A DNA stretch of 64,000 nucleotides from Ehretia macrophylla (GCA_037974665.1 CM075768.1:10593001-10657000); one strand, 5' to 3'. Shown: positions 12,019-24,052, numbered from the stretch's first letter. Notes: generated from the sequence alone by a model not told the origin. Numbers and translations are program-made.

Positions 12019-12031
12019 GCTCTTGATACCA
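12019..12031 (-). other. Copia-2 primer binding site
   Basis: On the - strand it reads TGGTATCAAGAGC, a tRNA-Met-type primer site just inside the LTR. Confidence 0.85.
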
Positions 12032-12034
12032 CTT

Positions 12035-12480
12035 TGTTGTGATAGACCTAGACTAATTTAGAGAACTAGAACTTATGTAGAAAATATTTTTAGAAGTAGA
12101 AGAGAAGAATTTTGGAGGAACTAAAGAACTATTATTGAAGAGAATATTTTGATTTTGGTTTGGTTACAAATGCTTGAAGTTACTCCTTATTTATAGGTAT
12201 TTAAGGAGCATTCTACACACAAGATATTTTGAAGATTTTTAGAATATGCTAGATAATATTCCTAGATCTTTCTAGCTAGTCAAATAAAATATTTCTCTCT
12301 AGATGTTTCCTAGATACTTCCTGAAACATATCTCAACTTCAATATTTCTCTAGATATAGGGCTTGGGCTTATAATTGAGCAATGCTCTTATTCTTTTGGG
12401 TCAAGTGAGTAAATATTTATCTAGCCCTAATACTTGATGTCCAATTTACCTTAGCCCAAATTCAAGTTTACTTTCCAACA
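12035..12480 (-). repeat. Copia-2 5' LTR (446 bp)
   Basis: On the - strand it runs TGTTGG...CACAACA, with matching TGTTG/CAACA ends. A minus-strand TATAAATA lies at 12188-12195. The outer end at 12480 is followed by CACAT (candidate target duplication 12481-12485) and GH1 coding sequence. Confidence 0.88.
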
Positions 12481-14385
12481 CACATTGTGCTCAGTCATGC
12501 AGGTGAAGGCCATAGTCCTTTTTCACGAGTTTATGGTCTTGATCGTAGTACTGCGCCTTTGTCCCCAAGCTTTGGAATAGAAGCACTTAACCGCAGCAGT
12601 TTTCTAGATGGGTTTATTTTCGGCACTGGAACATCTGCTTATCAGGTGCGTAAACTATATTAATTTTGTACTATCTTGTATGCAATACTATTTAGTGGAT
12701 CAATGTAAACCATTCTATCTCAATATATGTCATATTGAAGGTGCATAGAACGTTAGTGGTAAAGGTCCCAATAATTGGGATCATTACCTTCATACATATC
12801 CAGGTCTACAATATTTTTTAAATTTTAACATGAACTAGTAAACCAATATTATAATTTTCTCTTCGGCTCATACATCATTTATGGAACATTTTGTTTGGTA
12901 TTCACAGATCGGATGCCCAACCATAGTAACGGGGATGTTGCAGCAGCCTCCTACCATCGATATGAGGCACCTAGTGAGCCAAAGTTTCGGTTACCTATTT
13001 GCCGCCCATAATAATACAGAAACATAACACCAGAAAAAAAGAAAGGGTAAACGAAAACTTAATGCGCATACAAAACTACATTTCGAATTCTACACTTTCT
13101 TGTTTTGTTATTATATTTATGCTTATAATACACAAGTATAAATGTACTCACTGTACTTTGGTTGATTAACAATACAATACACAAGTGTTTCAATTATACC
13201 TGTTTGCCCATAATTCATTTAGCTACTTCTCGTTGGTGCCACAGGAAGATATTCAGCTCGTGAAGAAAATGAATATGGATCCTTATTGCTTCTCAATTTC
13301 GTGGTCCAGAATGTTGCCGAGTAAGATCAGTTTCCATTCTTCAGACATTATTATATATTTGTAACCAAAGGGAGAAATGGAGAACTCTAAGAGTAAATGT
13401 ACTTAACATTGGATTTGTATATATGAGATCATGCATGTAATTAATAAATAAAGCAATTCATTCCTCCCTCTAACAGAGATTGTGATTAATAACTAAACCT
13501 TTCATAGACAAAAAAGGAACTAAACCTTTCCTCTTTTACATAAATTTGTAGAAGGGAATCTAAAAGGAGGTGTGAATGAGGACGGAATCGAGTACTACAA
13601 CTCACTCATTAACAAAACCCTAGAATACGGTATGTCTAGTTCCTGTATCTTTTCACTTAGATTTTTCTATCCATTTTTCATCTCATTAATGAACTCATAG
13701 CAAATGGCAGGTTTGAAGTCGTACGTGACCATATTCCATTTTGATGTTCCCCAAGCATTAGAAGAAGAATATGGTGGTTTTCTAAGTTCTCAAATTGTGT
13801 AAGTTATTCTAGGTTTACCATGTATGACACAAAATGAAGTACGCAGTTGCTGAAAAAATATGCAATGCCTTTGAAAATGAATGGAGTCTAGAACGTTAAT
13901 TACAATATGCAAAGGATAAATTATATTCCATGTATTTTGTCAATAACTTAATTATTTAAACAAGTAAATCAATTTTTAGATGTTAGAATACCTTACTTTA
14001 GAATATTGAATAGCCATTAGAGGATAAATTATTTAACAACAGAAGTATTATTAATTACTCATAGATAAGAAAAAACAAAAACAATACTTTTCTTTTGCTC
14101 TATGCCCATATTCTTCAGCATATTAGCATTTATAGTTTTTCCTTTCGAACCTTGTGAAGTTATATAATACTTTTCATCTATAGTTTTTTAGCTTAGCAAA
14201 ATTGTAATAATTCCACCTTCTCAATATATAAATGAAAATGCCATTTAAAATTAAAAATATGAGATGTCCTTTTTTTGCAGAAGTGATTTTGTTGACTTTG
14301 CCAACCTCTGTTTCTTGAGATTTGGTGATCGAGAGAAACATTGGATCACAATAAATGAAGGACATACCTTTAGTGTGTATGGTTA
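12481..14385 (+). pseudogene. GH1 pseudogene, exons 1 to 8a
   Basis: Exon 1 ends at 12645 (donor GT) after SSFLDGFIFGTGTSAYQ. Exon 2, about 12734-12803, has EGA, a stop, then SGKGPNNWDHYLHTYP. Exon 3, 12908-12966, has NGDVAAASYHRYE but is followed by GC, not GT. Exon 4, 13245-13320, has EDIQLVKKMNMDPYCFSISW. Exon 5, 13552-13629, has GGVNEDGIEYYNSLIN. Exon 6, 13711-13798, has [18 protein letters not shown]. Exon 8a, 14281-14385, has [16 protein letters not shown] and HWITINEG (numbering leaves room for one unseen exon). Introns are short and AT-rich, as usual for plants. The exon is cut at VYGY by the Copia-3 insertion. Confidence 0.9.
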
Positions 14386-14403
14386 TGAAGGTTTTAATAT
14401 ATA

Positions 14404-14457
<54 letters not shown>

Positions 14458-14763
14458 TATATAGCATTTTCATAACTAAATGATAATGTAAAAGTAACAT
14501 ATTTGTTACTTGGCAGAAGCAAGAATCAATGCCACGTTCATTCCATTGTATGTGCAGGGAATCGTGATGTGTAATACTATACCACATACTAAGTTTCCAC
14601 AACTTAGATACCAAAAGCCAGTGAGAGTTTCTAGAGGGAGTTATTTGTATTTTTTTTGAGTTGGATGAATAATTAATATCAACGTACGTTCTGTATTTAT
14701 GATATAAGTGATAGTGGGTAGTTCCATCACTGCCTACTACATGACCCAAGTGGGTTTGGCTAC
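14386..14763 (-). repeat. Copy A 3' LTR, outer part (continues at 25522-25560)
   Basis: It matches the LTR pieces at 32167-32391 (same orientation) and 42683-43059 (opposite orientation). It carries an AT microsatellite at about 14401-14462. Athila interrupts it at GCTAC. Confidence 0.9.
14401..14462. repeat. (AT)n microsatellite in Copy A LTR
   Basis: About 30 AT units with rare interruptions. Shorter or interrupted versions lie at the homologous LTR position at 32172-32199 and 42999-43049, so the tract is an ancestral LTR feature of variable length. Confidence 0.9.
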
Positions 14764-16237
14764 TGATGTATCTATATTTTTGGGCCTACTTGTTTGCATT
14801 TTTTTCATTAATTATTCACATTACTTAAAATGTTTGATCACTTTAATTGTGTTTTGTGCATGTAGGGATTTACTCGTAAAAGAGCAATTGAAGCTAACTT
14901 TGAAAAGAAATTGGATGAAAGGAAGATGATGAAGTTTGTTAGTAAATGACAAAACATGAAGGAATAAAACAAAAAGAGAAAAAGAAAACCATAATTAAAA
15001 AAAAAAAAGAAATATTTGACCAAGGCTTAAGCCTTGGCCAATAGTCAACACAAGTCCAACATGGACTTGGTAAAGAAAAAAACAATGAAAAGCTTGGCCA
15101 CAATCAGCTTTCAAAATTAAGAAGTCCACGTTGGACTTGGAAAAGGCAAAAATCCCACGTGAATAGGCGGTGGTAATTCTTTATAAAGGCAGGTGGCGCA
15201 AGGAAAAAAAGCACAGAGGAGAAAAAGAAGGAATGCGGCGCAGAGGAAAGAAAAGGAAAAAACAGAGAGTGAAACAGCAAGCAACGAAGGAAAAAAAGCT
15301 TTCGTGACGAGGAAAAAACAGCAGCAAGTTCGCTTTATTTCTTTTCGTAAATTCTTCTTCAATTTTCAGTTGGGAGTCAGATTAAATTATTATTTTCAAC
15401 AGATTCGAATTAATTTATGGAGAAGTTTAATTTACTTTCTTTTTATAATATTGATTCAGTTTTGTTGAACATGAATAATTAATTCATTGTTTAGGGTAGG
15501 ATTACTATGTAATAATTTAATTTTATGGTCTTGAACTTGGTTGGATTATTTTGATGCTATTTTTATATTTTTGATTTACATGCTTTATTATTTATCCTAT
15601 TAATTTATTATGCTTGTAGCTAGTAATTAATAGGAATTTTGAATTAATATGGTAGATCAAATATATAAATTGGGCTTGATTGTGAAAACTATAGGTTGTA
15701 CCATAGTTTTCCTCCACTTAATTAGTTAATGTGTTTGCCTAGGATTTTAGGACGAATCTACACTCCGGCTAGATAAAGGACTTAGAGATAGCGTTGCACC
15801 TCTAAACTAGGTCTAACCCATAAATTAGTTAACTTTAGATGATTATTTAATTAATTAGGTTTGTAGTCTAATTTTGCATCAAAATAGGAAATCCTAAGTT
15901 CGAGCCTAGAATTCAACTTTGCATAGGAATCCGATCCCTAAACCTATCCCAATAATGATCAAACTTCAATTTCAACTTTCATATTTAATTTTAGTTTTCG
16001 CATTTAATTTCACTTTTATTTTATTTTTAGTTAACTTTCATTCAAATCACTCAATTTATAATTTAATTTAGTTTAATTACTTAGGCACTTTACTTACACT
16101 TTTCTACAAAGTTTCAAATTGTCTCCCTGTGGATTCGACCTCGCACTAGCACACTACACTACAATCACTCGTGCACTTGCGAGTTAAAACTTGGCTTAGA
16201 ATTGACATTAATTTTACCCTAAGCGAAGCACCCATCA
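14764..16237 (+). repeat. Athila 5' LTR (1474 bp)
   Basis: Nearly identical to 24053-25521. U3 has three short inverted repeats (15020-15037, 15052-15068, 15122-15138) ahead of a TATAAA near 15182. The A/T-rich body carries no gene. Confidence 0.94.
15180..15187 (+). promoter_or_regulatory. TATA box of Athila 5' LTR
   Basis: TTTATAAAGG, conserved in the 3' LTR near 24468. It follows the cluster of inverted repeats. Confidence 0.6.
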
Positions 16238-16243
16238 AGTTTT

Positions 16244-16261
16244 TGGCGCCGTTGCCAGGGA
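16244..16261 (+). other. Athila primer binding site (tRNA-Asp type)
   Basis: TGGCGCCGTTGCCAGGGA differs by one base from the complement of the plant tRNA-Asp 3' end, the site typical of Athila. 16262-16640 is a T-rich leader with no gene. Confidence 0.88.
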
Positions 16262-16644
16262 GGCGCCGTATTGTTTTTGGACTAGTGTAGTATTTTGTTC
16301 AAGTGTTAGTTTTTAGTTAATTAGTTATTTTTGCAAAAAAAAAATTTATTTTTCTTGTTTTACTTTATTATTTTTAGATTACTTTATTAGTTGTTTTAGT
16401 TTAAATAGTTATCTTGAATTTTTTATTTTTTTATTTTTATTTTTATTTTTTATTTTTTATTTTATTTGCTTTCTCTATTATCTTAGTGATTTTATTGCTT
16501 TTTATTCATTTAGTAATTCATTTATTTTACTTTTCGTTTATTTATTTATTTATCTAGTTTTCTAGTTGATTATTTTTCTTAAATAGTTTATTTCTAGTTT
16601 TAGGTTTTTATTTCAATTTAGTAATTTCCCATTAGCTAGGCTTC

Positions 16645-18630
16645 TTGTGTATGCTTGGACGTCGTTCTTTAGGATTGCCTTTAGAACCCTTTGACCCCAA
16701 GCCACAAAGAATCCCACACCGTAGGAATCAGAAGGGCTTAACTATAATCATGGCGGAGCATGAAGGAAATCTGAATGTGCCTCAAAATGTTAATAATCCT
16801 CAAATTCCCTATCTTCCCCCCAATAATCCTGATCCTGATGATATACCTCTTAGGCAGCATTTTCTCCCGACCACATATCAGCCGAATATTGCTATCCGAC
16901 CACCTGCCATCCATAATGTGGACTTTGACATGAAACCTGGTACGATAGCAATACTTCCATCATTTTACGGGAAAAGCAATGAAAATCCACATGCGCATAT
17001 TCGTGATTTTCTTGAGATATGTACCACTGTGCATGTTCCAAATGTTACTCAAGAAAATATTCGATTGCGTTTCTTCCCACTTTCTCTTAAGGACAAAGCT
17101 AAAGAATGGCTTCATTCCCTTGAAGAGGGAACCATTACTTCTTGGGAAGAACTGTTGACTCAATTTCTGTTTAGATTTTTTCTGATGGCCCAGACCTCAT
17201 CTCTTCAAGAGAACATCATGACTTTTTCGCAGTCCGATTTAGAGTCATTTCATGAAACTTGGGATAGGTTTAATGGACTCATTTGTCACTGCCCACACCA
17301 TGGGTTCGATAGGCCTAGGTTGCTTCAGTATTTCTATAGAGGTTTGACACCACAGCAGAAAACGATGGTGAATTCAATGAGTAATGGAGGGTTTTATAAC
17401 CTCACCCCAAATGAGGCATGGGCCCGACTTGACAGTATTGCCAAAGACTCATTTCAAGACTCAACAATGGATAGAATGGGTAAGCCCACTTCTAGGAGGA
17501 CACTATATAAGGTGAGCACAAATGAGGACTTAAACTCACAAGTGGCAGCTTTGACCAAGAAATTTGATCAGTTTATATCTTTAGGGTCTACTTCTTCACC
17601 TGCCCTACCAAATGTTCAATGTTGTGCCTTATGTTCTGCAGTGGACCACCCCACACTAGGGTGTCCTCTTGCCTCTCAGTTCCCTGAATTTATTCAGGAA
17701 CAAGTTTGTGCTGCCCAGGGTTATTCTCGCAATTACAATCCATATTCGAATACATATAATCCTGGTTGGCGAGATCATCCAGCTTTCTCATGGCGTCAAG
17801 GGAATCCTGACCCTTCATTTTCGCAGGCTCAAGTGCAAAAGCCTCAATCTAATCCTCCTGGATACTATCATGTGTCTAATGGGCCTCACTTTAAACCGCA
17901 ACCAGGGAATCAATTTCAGCCTATCCCTCATCTTCCTCCTAACAAGCCTGATGATAAGTTTGACAAGTTAGTTCAAGTAATTCATGCTCAGCAGCAATCT
18001 ATTGCTAAGTTGGAAACTCAAGTTGGGCAACTAGCACAACAAATTACTAGGAGGGATGAGGGTAAGCTCCCTGCTCAGACTGTCGAGAATCCACGTGGCC
18101 AGTATAGCAATGTCCACAATGAGACCACCCATGAGCAAGCCAAAGCTGTTATCACCCTTCGGAGTGGTTACCAGTTAGATAATCAGGTGGATAAGTCTAA
18201 TGGAACAAAGAGAGTGAGTGACAAGAGTAGGGATACAAAAGAGGTTGAGGAAAAGGTTGAGAGAGTAGGAAGTGAGTCGGGAGATGAGATAGAGAATAGT
18301 AGAGAAAACACCATTCCTTCGCAGAGAGATGAGAAGCAAATTGTAGATCACAGTGATGATAGTCCTTCTAGGGTGCCTTATCCTGCTGCTTTGGAGCGAC
18401 CTAGGAAAGATGATAAGCAGTCTAGGGTATTAGACCACTTGAAGGATATTAAGATAAACCTGCCTCTTATCGAAGTTATCCAACAGATATCGGCTTATGC
18501 CAAATTCTTCAAAGACTTGTGCATTAGGAAGAGACAATCCACCCACATTCCGAAGAAGGTGAGGCTCACAGAGAAAGTGAGTAGTATATGCACTAGGGGC
18601 CTTCCGCCCAAGTTTAATGACCCCGGAGCC
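16645..18630 (+). CDS. gag: Athila gag region of the polyprotein
   Basis: The open frame starts at ATG 16645; an internal ATG at 16750 (MAEHEGNLN) is an alternative start. The retrotransposon gag domain (DKAKEWLHSLEEGTITSWEEL, then ETWDRFNGLI) spans about residues 130-260, with a CCHC knuckle (CALCSAVDHPTLGC) near residue 325. A Pro/Gln/Asn-rich stretch and a coiled-coil-like QQQSIAKLETQVGQLAQQI follow. The frame runs without a break into protease, so gag and pol are one polyprotein as in Athila. No stop occurs until the polymerase. Confidence 0.9.
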
Positions 18631-19830
18631 TTCACCATTCCTTGCATCATTCAAGATCAACAGGTGGATCATGCCCTCCTTGACTTAGGGTCTAGTGTGA
18701 ATCTCATTCCATTTGCAGTATATGAGCGTTTAGGTTTGGGGGAGTTGACTCCCACAAATGTTACACTTCAGTTGGCAGATCGATCTGAGAGACGACCTAG
18801 AGGGATAATTGAGGATGTCTTAGTTAAAGTTGGTGAATTTATTTTCCCAGTTGACTTCATTGTCTTAGACATGGACTCAGGACTAGACACTAGGCATGCG
18901 ACACCAGTTCTTCTAGGGAGACCTTTTCTGGCCACAGCTGATGCGGTGATATATTGTAGGACAGGGATGATTGAGTTAACCTTTGGGAATATGAGAGTTA
19001 AGGTGAGGGTCGCAGAGGCGGCTAATCGAGTAAGTAGACATTCTGAGGATGAGTGCTTCATGGTTGATATCATTGACCCTTGTATTGAGGAACATGCCCA
19101 TTCGATGTTGACTGCCGATGATGAACTTGCAGAGCTTGAGGCAATCTTGACTCAATTTGACTCTGATTCATTCGTGAAAGAGCTAGTAGCTTCTACTTCT
19201 ATTGTTTTTTATCCTAGTCCTGACAAGGCTAATGATAGTCTTAGCTCCCTTCCATTCAAAGTTTGTCTTGATCCCCCTCCGGTTGAGTCTCTTCCAGCTT
19301 TAGAACTCAAACCTTTGCCTGCGCATCTTAAATATGTGTACTTAGGACCTAATGATCCCCTCCCAGTAATTATCGCATCAGACCTGACCACTGAGCATGA
19401 GAAGAGATTGTTAGGAGTCCTTTGTGATCATCAAAAGGCCATAGGGTGGACCATTTCTGACTTACGAGGTATAGACCCTTCGTTGTGTATGCATCAGATT
19501 CACTTAGAAGATGGTGCTACTCCTTCCCGCGAGATGCAAAGGAGGCTGAACCCAAACATGAGTGAGGTTGTTTATAAGGAAGTCATTAAACTTCTTGATG
19601 CGGGTATCATTTACCCGATTTCTGATAGTTCATGGGTCAGTTCGGTGCAGGTGGTACCGAAGAAGTCTGGGATCACAGTAGTCCCTAATGATAAGGGTGA
19701 GCTTATTCCTACACGCACCACTACTGGTTGGCGTGTCTGTATTGACTATAGAAAGCTCAATGCCAAGACCCGGAAAGACCACTTCCCATTACCCTTTCTT
19801 GACCAGATATTAGATAGAGTAGCCGGATAG
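18631..19830 (+). CDS. pol: Athila protease and first part of reverse transcriptase
   Basis: The same frame as gag. The protease signature HALLDLGSSVNLIP is near residue 680 and the second half, PVLLGRPFLATADAVI, near 755. Reverse transcriptase begins around 19390 with GWTISDLRGIDPSLCMH and includes GWRVCIDYRKLNAKTRKDHFP. It stops at TAG 19828-19830, inside what should be the conserved block leading to [11 protein letters not shown]. The TAG is one C-to-T change from CAG, though the original codon is inferred. Confidence 0.9.
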   Translation, partial: FTIPCIIQDQQVDHALLDLGSSVNLIPFAVYERLGLGELTPTNVTLQLADRSERRPRGIIEDVLVKVGEFIFPVDFIVLDMDSGLDTRHATPVLLGRPFLATADAVIYCRTGMIELTFGNMRVKVRVAEAANRVSRHSEDECFMVDIIDPCIEEHAHSMLTADDELAELEAILTQFDSDSFVKELVASTSIVFYPSPDKANDSLSSLPFKVCLDPPPVESLPALELKPLPAHLKYVYLGPNDPLPVIIASDLTTEHEKRLLGVLCDHQKAIGWTISDLRGIDPSLCMHQIHLEDGATPSREMQRRLNPNMSEVVYKEVIKLLDAGIIYPISDSSWVSSVQVVPKKSGITVVPNDKGELIPTRTTTGWRVCIDYRKLNAKTRKDHFPLPFLDQILDRVAG

Positions 19831-20901
19831 GGCTATTACTGCTTCTTAGATGGGTATTCCGGGTATAATCAGATCCCAGTCTTCCCCGAGGACCAAGAAA
19901 AGACCACATTCACTTGTCCATATGGGACATTTGCCTATCGTCGTATGCCCTTTGGTTTATGCAATGCACCAGCGACTTTTCAGAGGTGTATGATGGCCAT
20001 TTTTTCTGATATGATTGAGAAGTTTCTAGAGGTCTTTATGGATGATTTTTCAGTTTTTGGAGCTACATTTGATGAGTGTCTCACACACCTTTCCCTAGTG
20101 CTAGAGCGTTGTGTTAAGATGAATTTGGTGCTTAGTTGGGAGAAAAGTCACTTCATGGTTAGACGGGGGATAGTACTTGGTCATGTTGTATCTCAGGATG
20201 GTATCCATGTGGACCCAGCCAAGGTTGAGTTGATAGAGAAACTCCCAGCACCAAAAACGGTGCGGGACGTTAGATCATTCCTTGGTCATGCCGATTTCTA
20301 CCGGCGTTTCATCAAAGACTTTAGCCACATTGCTCGACCTCTCTCCAGCCTCCTGGCACATGATATTCCATTTCATTTTGATGACGAGTGTGCCAAGGCA
20401 TTTGAGAAGCTGAAGTCTTTACTGTCCTCCGCACCTATCATCCAGCCTCCTGATTATAGCCTCTCTTTTGAGATTATGTGTGATGCATCCGACTACGCAG
20501 TGGGGGCTGTTTTGGGACAATGTAGGGATAAGTTGCCATGTGTGATCTACTATGCTAGTAAGACCTTAGATGATGCTCAAAAGAATTACACTACCACAGA
20601 AAAGGAATTGCTAGCTGTAGTTTTCTCCCTTGATAAGTTTAGATCATACATCCTAGGGTCAAAGGTGATAATCTACACAGATCATGTTGCCTTGCGTTAC
20701 CTACTTGCCAAACGGGATGCTAAGCCCCGTCTGATTCGGTGGTTACTATTACTTCAGGAATTTGATTTGGATATTAGAGATAAAAAGGGGAGTGAGAATT
20801 CTGTCGCAGACTATTTGTCACGTTTAGTTCTTGAATCTCCCACCGACTCCCTTCCTTTTAATAATACCTTCCCTGATGAGCAACTCTTTGCTGTCTCATA
20901 A
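19831..20901 (+). pseudogene. pol: Athila reverse transcriptase (active site) and RNase H
   Basis: The same frame continues after the TAG with [15 protein letters not shown] and [18 protein letters not shown]. The polymerase box FMDDFS is near 20035. RNase H follows: [16 protein letters not shown] (Asp), [10 protein letters not shown] (Glu) and [12 protein letters not shown] (Asp). A TAA at 20899-20901 ends it. Apart from the flanking stops all signature residues are in place. Confidence 0.92.
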
Positions 20902-22209
20902 AGGATCCCCTGGTATGCCCATTTTGTTAATTATTTGGCAGAGAGAGAGTTGCCTGCTCACTGGGGGCGGGGAGAGAAGGATCGTTTCATGGCTCGAGTA
21001 AAACATTTTATTTGGGAGGATCCCTATCTCTTTAAGGTGTGTGCTGAGCAGGTTATCCGACGATGTGTGCCGGATGAGGAGTTTGATAGCATCCTTAGCT
21101 TTTGTCATGGGGAGGCATGTAGTGGTCATTTTGGAGGTAAGAGGACAGCTGCTAAAGTCCTCTAGTGTGGGTTCTTTTGGCCTACTTTGTTCAGAGATGC
21201 CCAACAATTCTGTAAGAAATGTCCTCGATGTCAACAATTTGGGTCTATCTCTAGGAGAGACATGATGCCCTTATCACCCATTTTAGTTTGTGAGATATTT
21301 GATGTGTGGGGCATTGATTTCATGGATCCTTTTCCTCTTTCGTATGGGTACACTTATATTCTTGTGGTCGTGGACTATGTGTCCAAATGGGTGGAGGCGG
21401 TGGCAACTCGAACCAATGACCACAAAGTTGTGGTCAAGTTCATTAAAGAGCACATATTTTCTAGGTTTGGGGTGCCACGTGTGCTTTTGAGTGATGGAGG
21501 ACAACATTTTCGCCATAGGACACTTGAGTCATTATTGAGAAAATATTCAGTCCGGCATAAGATTGCAACACCTTATCATCCTCAGACGAGTGGGCAAGTG
21601 GAGGTGTCCAATAGGGAGATAAAATCCATTTTACAGAAAACAGTTAGGCCCAATCGCAAGGATTGGTCATGTCGTTTACACGATGCGTTATGGGCCTATC
21701 GCACAGCTTTTAAGACTCCCATAGGCATGTCTCCATATAGATTAGTCTACGGTAAAGTTTGCCACCTCCCTATTGAGCTAGAGCATAAAGCTTATTGGGC
21801 TATTAAAGCCCTGAACTTTGACATATTGCAAGCAGGTGAGAGTAGAAAATTAGCCTTGAGTGAGTTGGAGGAACTTCATTATGAAGCATATGAGAATGCC
21901 AAGCTTTATAAGGAGAGGATGAAGAGAATCCATGATAAATCTATTTTGCGTAAAACCTTCGCCCCTTCAGATAAGGTTTGGTTGTTTAACTCTAAATTGA
22001 AGTTCTTTCCAGGAAAATTGAGGACTAGATGGGATGGACCTTATGAGGTGCTCGAGGCATACCCTTCAGGGGCTATTAAAATTAAACACCTCAAAGATGG
22101 GCGAGTCCTCACAGTTAATGGCCAGCGTTTGAAACATGCCCTTGATCCGAGTTCGATCCCTCACGAAGTTGAATCTGTAGAACTACGGGACACTTCTGAC
22201 CTTACATGA
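20902..22209 (+). pseudogene. pol: Athila integrase
   Basis: The same frame, read on after TAA 20899. The HHCC finger is HGEACSGHFGG with [11 protein letters not shown], interrupted by TAG 21163-21165 (CAG to TAG would explain it). The core has WGIDFMDPF (Asp), LLSDGGQHF (Asp) and [13 protein letters not shown] (Glu), so the catalytic triad is complete. The C-terminal part has [17 protein letters not shown] and a DGPYEVLE fold typical of gypsy integrase tails. There is no chromodomain, as expected for Athila. Translation ends with TGA at 22207-22209. Confidence 0.92.
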
Positions 22210-24052
22210 ACAATGACATTCGCCTGGCTGTCGGCATTAAATGCAGCGCTTCTAGGAGGCACCCTAGGAATAATTACTTTATTTTACTTTCTTTAATTAT
22301 GTTCCCCACCTTTTCGGTTGGACCTCCACTGGGTTATAGTGGGCTTTACCATTTTCTCGAAAATGGATTATCTTGTGTAATGGAAGTCTTGGGGTTAATT
22401 AGGATGGATACTATGAAAGTAAAATCATTGGCCGAAAGCGTAATGCCTGGCCTTCCCTCTTAAGTATGGGAAGATGTCTGGGGTTTGAGTACGTTGGTGG
22501 TTTGAAATTAATGGCCTCTCCTCCGCATTTTTAATGTACTTAGTTAACTCCATTTCTGAAGTTTTACAAGATTTGTCTTACTGGCTGATATTAAATGGAT
22601 CCAGGTATTTACATTATAGCTATCTTTATTGTTTCATTGTGCTTATTTATTTTTAGTGAGTCGGCTTTAGTGCCTCCCAGAGTTCGGAGCCTTTGTATGG
22701 GGATGTAAATATGGTCGGCCAACAAAAAAATATAAAAAAAATGAAAAAGTAAAAAAATATTTTTATTATTTTATTGTATTTTCATTTTATTTTGCCTTAT
22801 CCTCTATTGTTTTGCTCTTGAGCTTAATTACAAGTTGTAGATATGAAGGGTTACCTTTCTTTTCATTATCGATGACTTCAGGTATGTCCATCTACTCCCT
22901 CTATTTCTCTTAATTGTTTTCTATTCATGCATTTTTACTATTGGGTTCTCATTATCTGATATTTTCCCCTTCGCATACCCCTAACATGTTTTAATTTTAT
23001 TTGCTTGAGGACAAGCAAACTTTAGGTTTGGGGGTGTAGGTGTTTAATTGTGTCTATTGTTGTTTTAGGGAAAACTTGAACAAAATGTGAAAAAAATTGA
23101 AAATGTTTTTGATCTTTATATTTATTTTGTGGATTTGTGGTGAATTTTGTTGTAATTGAGGAAGTGTGATGATGTATTGATTAGCTCTTATGAAGTGATT
23201 GAGGAGAGTAGGTGGTTCTTGATTTTATGAGGTAGTTTTGAGTTGAACTTTTAGGATTGATTTTGATGAATGCGAGGCGTGGGGACTGTGAGATTATGCT
23301 TAGACTATTGTGGTCCCATAACTTGGTTGTAAGATGATGAGATATAATGTGGTTGTGATATGCGTACCCTCGCTTGAGTAGTCTTGTTTGCGTGCCTGAG
23401 CCTTTATAGTTAAAAAAAAAAATGATGAAAAAAGAAGCAAAAGAAAAAAAGAAAAAAATTATTTACTTCTATCTCTTAGCACCACTATCCTTGTTTTCAT
23501 TGTTTATTTTTAGGGATATGTGCTTAAGGTGTACGGTGTTCTGGTGTTCAATACTTCAAGCAAGTAGGGTACGCATGGGGCTTTTCAAAGCCTATCAACC
23601 TAAGCCTTAAGTGGTTGGGATTGATGACCTTGAAAGCTCGTTACATGGAGTGTTGAGTTGACCGATTAGGACCAAGCACCAAATAAAAAGAGAGATGAAA
23701 CATGTTTACTTTTATGTTTTAGGATGAATAAAAGGGTGAAAGGCATGTTTGGAGGATTATAAAGGCAATGGGGGTGCGAGTATTACGATCTAGTTGTATT
23801 GAGTTGTCTTGTTACTTTGTTACGTGGAGGCTTGATAGTGTTTGGTGTAGTCTTGTAGAAAACATGTTTTGCCTTTAAAGAGAGCGATCCGAATGAGTTC
23901 GCTTAACTACTACATCATAGGATCAATCGTTCCCCGAACCTTGTCCTTTTGTTAGAGTTGATTGATTCATTAGAGTAACCTCTTGAGGACTTGAAGATTT
24001 GCTTAGATCCTAATCTTGCTTGGGGACAAGCAAGAGGTAGGTTTGGGGGTGT
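22210..24052 (+). other. Athila 3' untranslated region with two polypurine-tract-like sites
   Basis: It contains no env-like or other supported ORF. AGGTTTGGGGGTGT occurs at 23024-23037 and again at 24039-24052, directly before the 3' LTR; both are preceded by GGACAAGCAA. The second copy is the working polypurine tract by position. Poly-A/T-rich tracts lie near 22720-22760 and 23410-23460. Confidence 0.85.

Larger units (their letters stand above)
9296..12480 (-). mobile_element. Copia-2: 5' half of a Ty1/copia element, interrupted by Copia-1
   Basis: Reading the - strand from 12480: LTR, primer site, gag, protease, integrase, hinge, then the first residues of reverse transcriptase (KWVYKAKKNAKGEV), which stop abruptly at the Copia-1 LTR. 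The remaining polymerase, RNase H and 3' LTR are absent from the window and should lie to its left. The outer LTR end abuts GH1 coding sequence, so Copia-2 inserted into GH1 exon 1. Confidence 0.9.

Noticed and set aside
14264..14464. Open frame running from GH1 exon 8 into the AT repeat
   Set aside because: The first part is real GH1 exon sequence, but its continuation is only IY dipeptides from the AT microsatellite inside the Copia-3 LTR. It is not a separate gene.
15117..15468. Overlapping open frames on both strands of the Athila LTR
   Set aside because: They arise from purine-rich runs (Lys/Arg/Glu on one strand, Phe/Leu/Ser on the other) and repeat in the 3' LTR. No domain can be seen.
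22206..22463. Possible env-like or extra ORF after Athila integrase
   Set aside because: 85 codons overlapping the end of integrase, with no membrane segment pattern or known motif. The LLGGT-like text is typical untranslated sequence after pol in this lineage.
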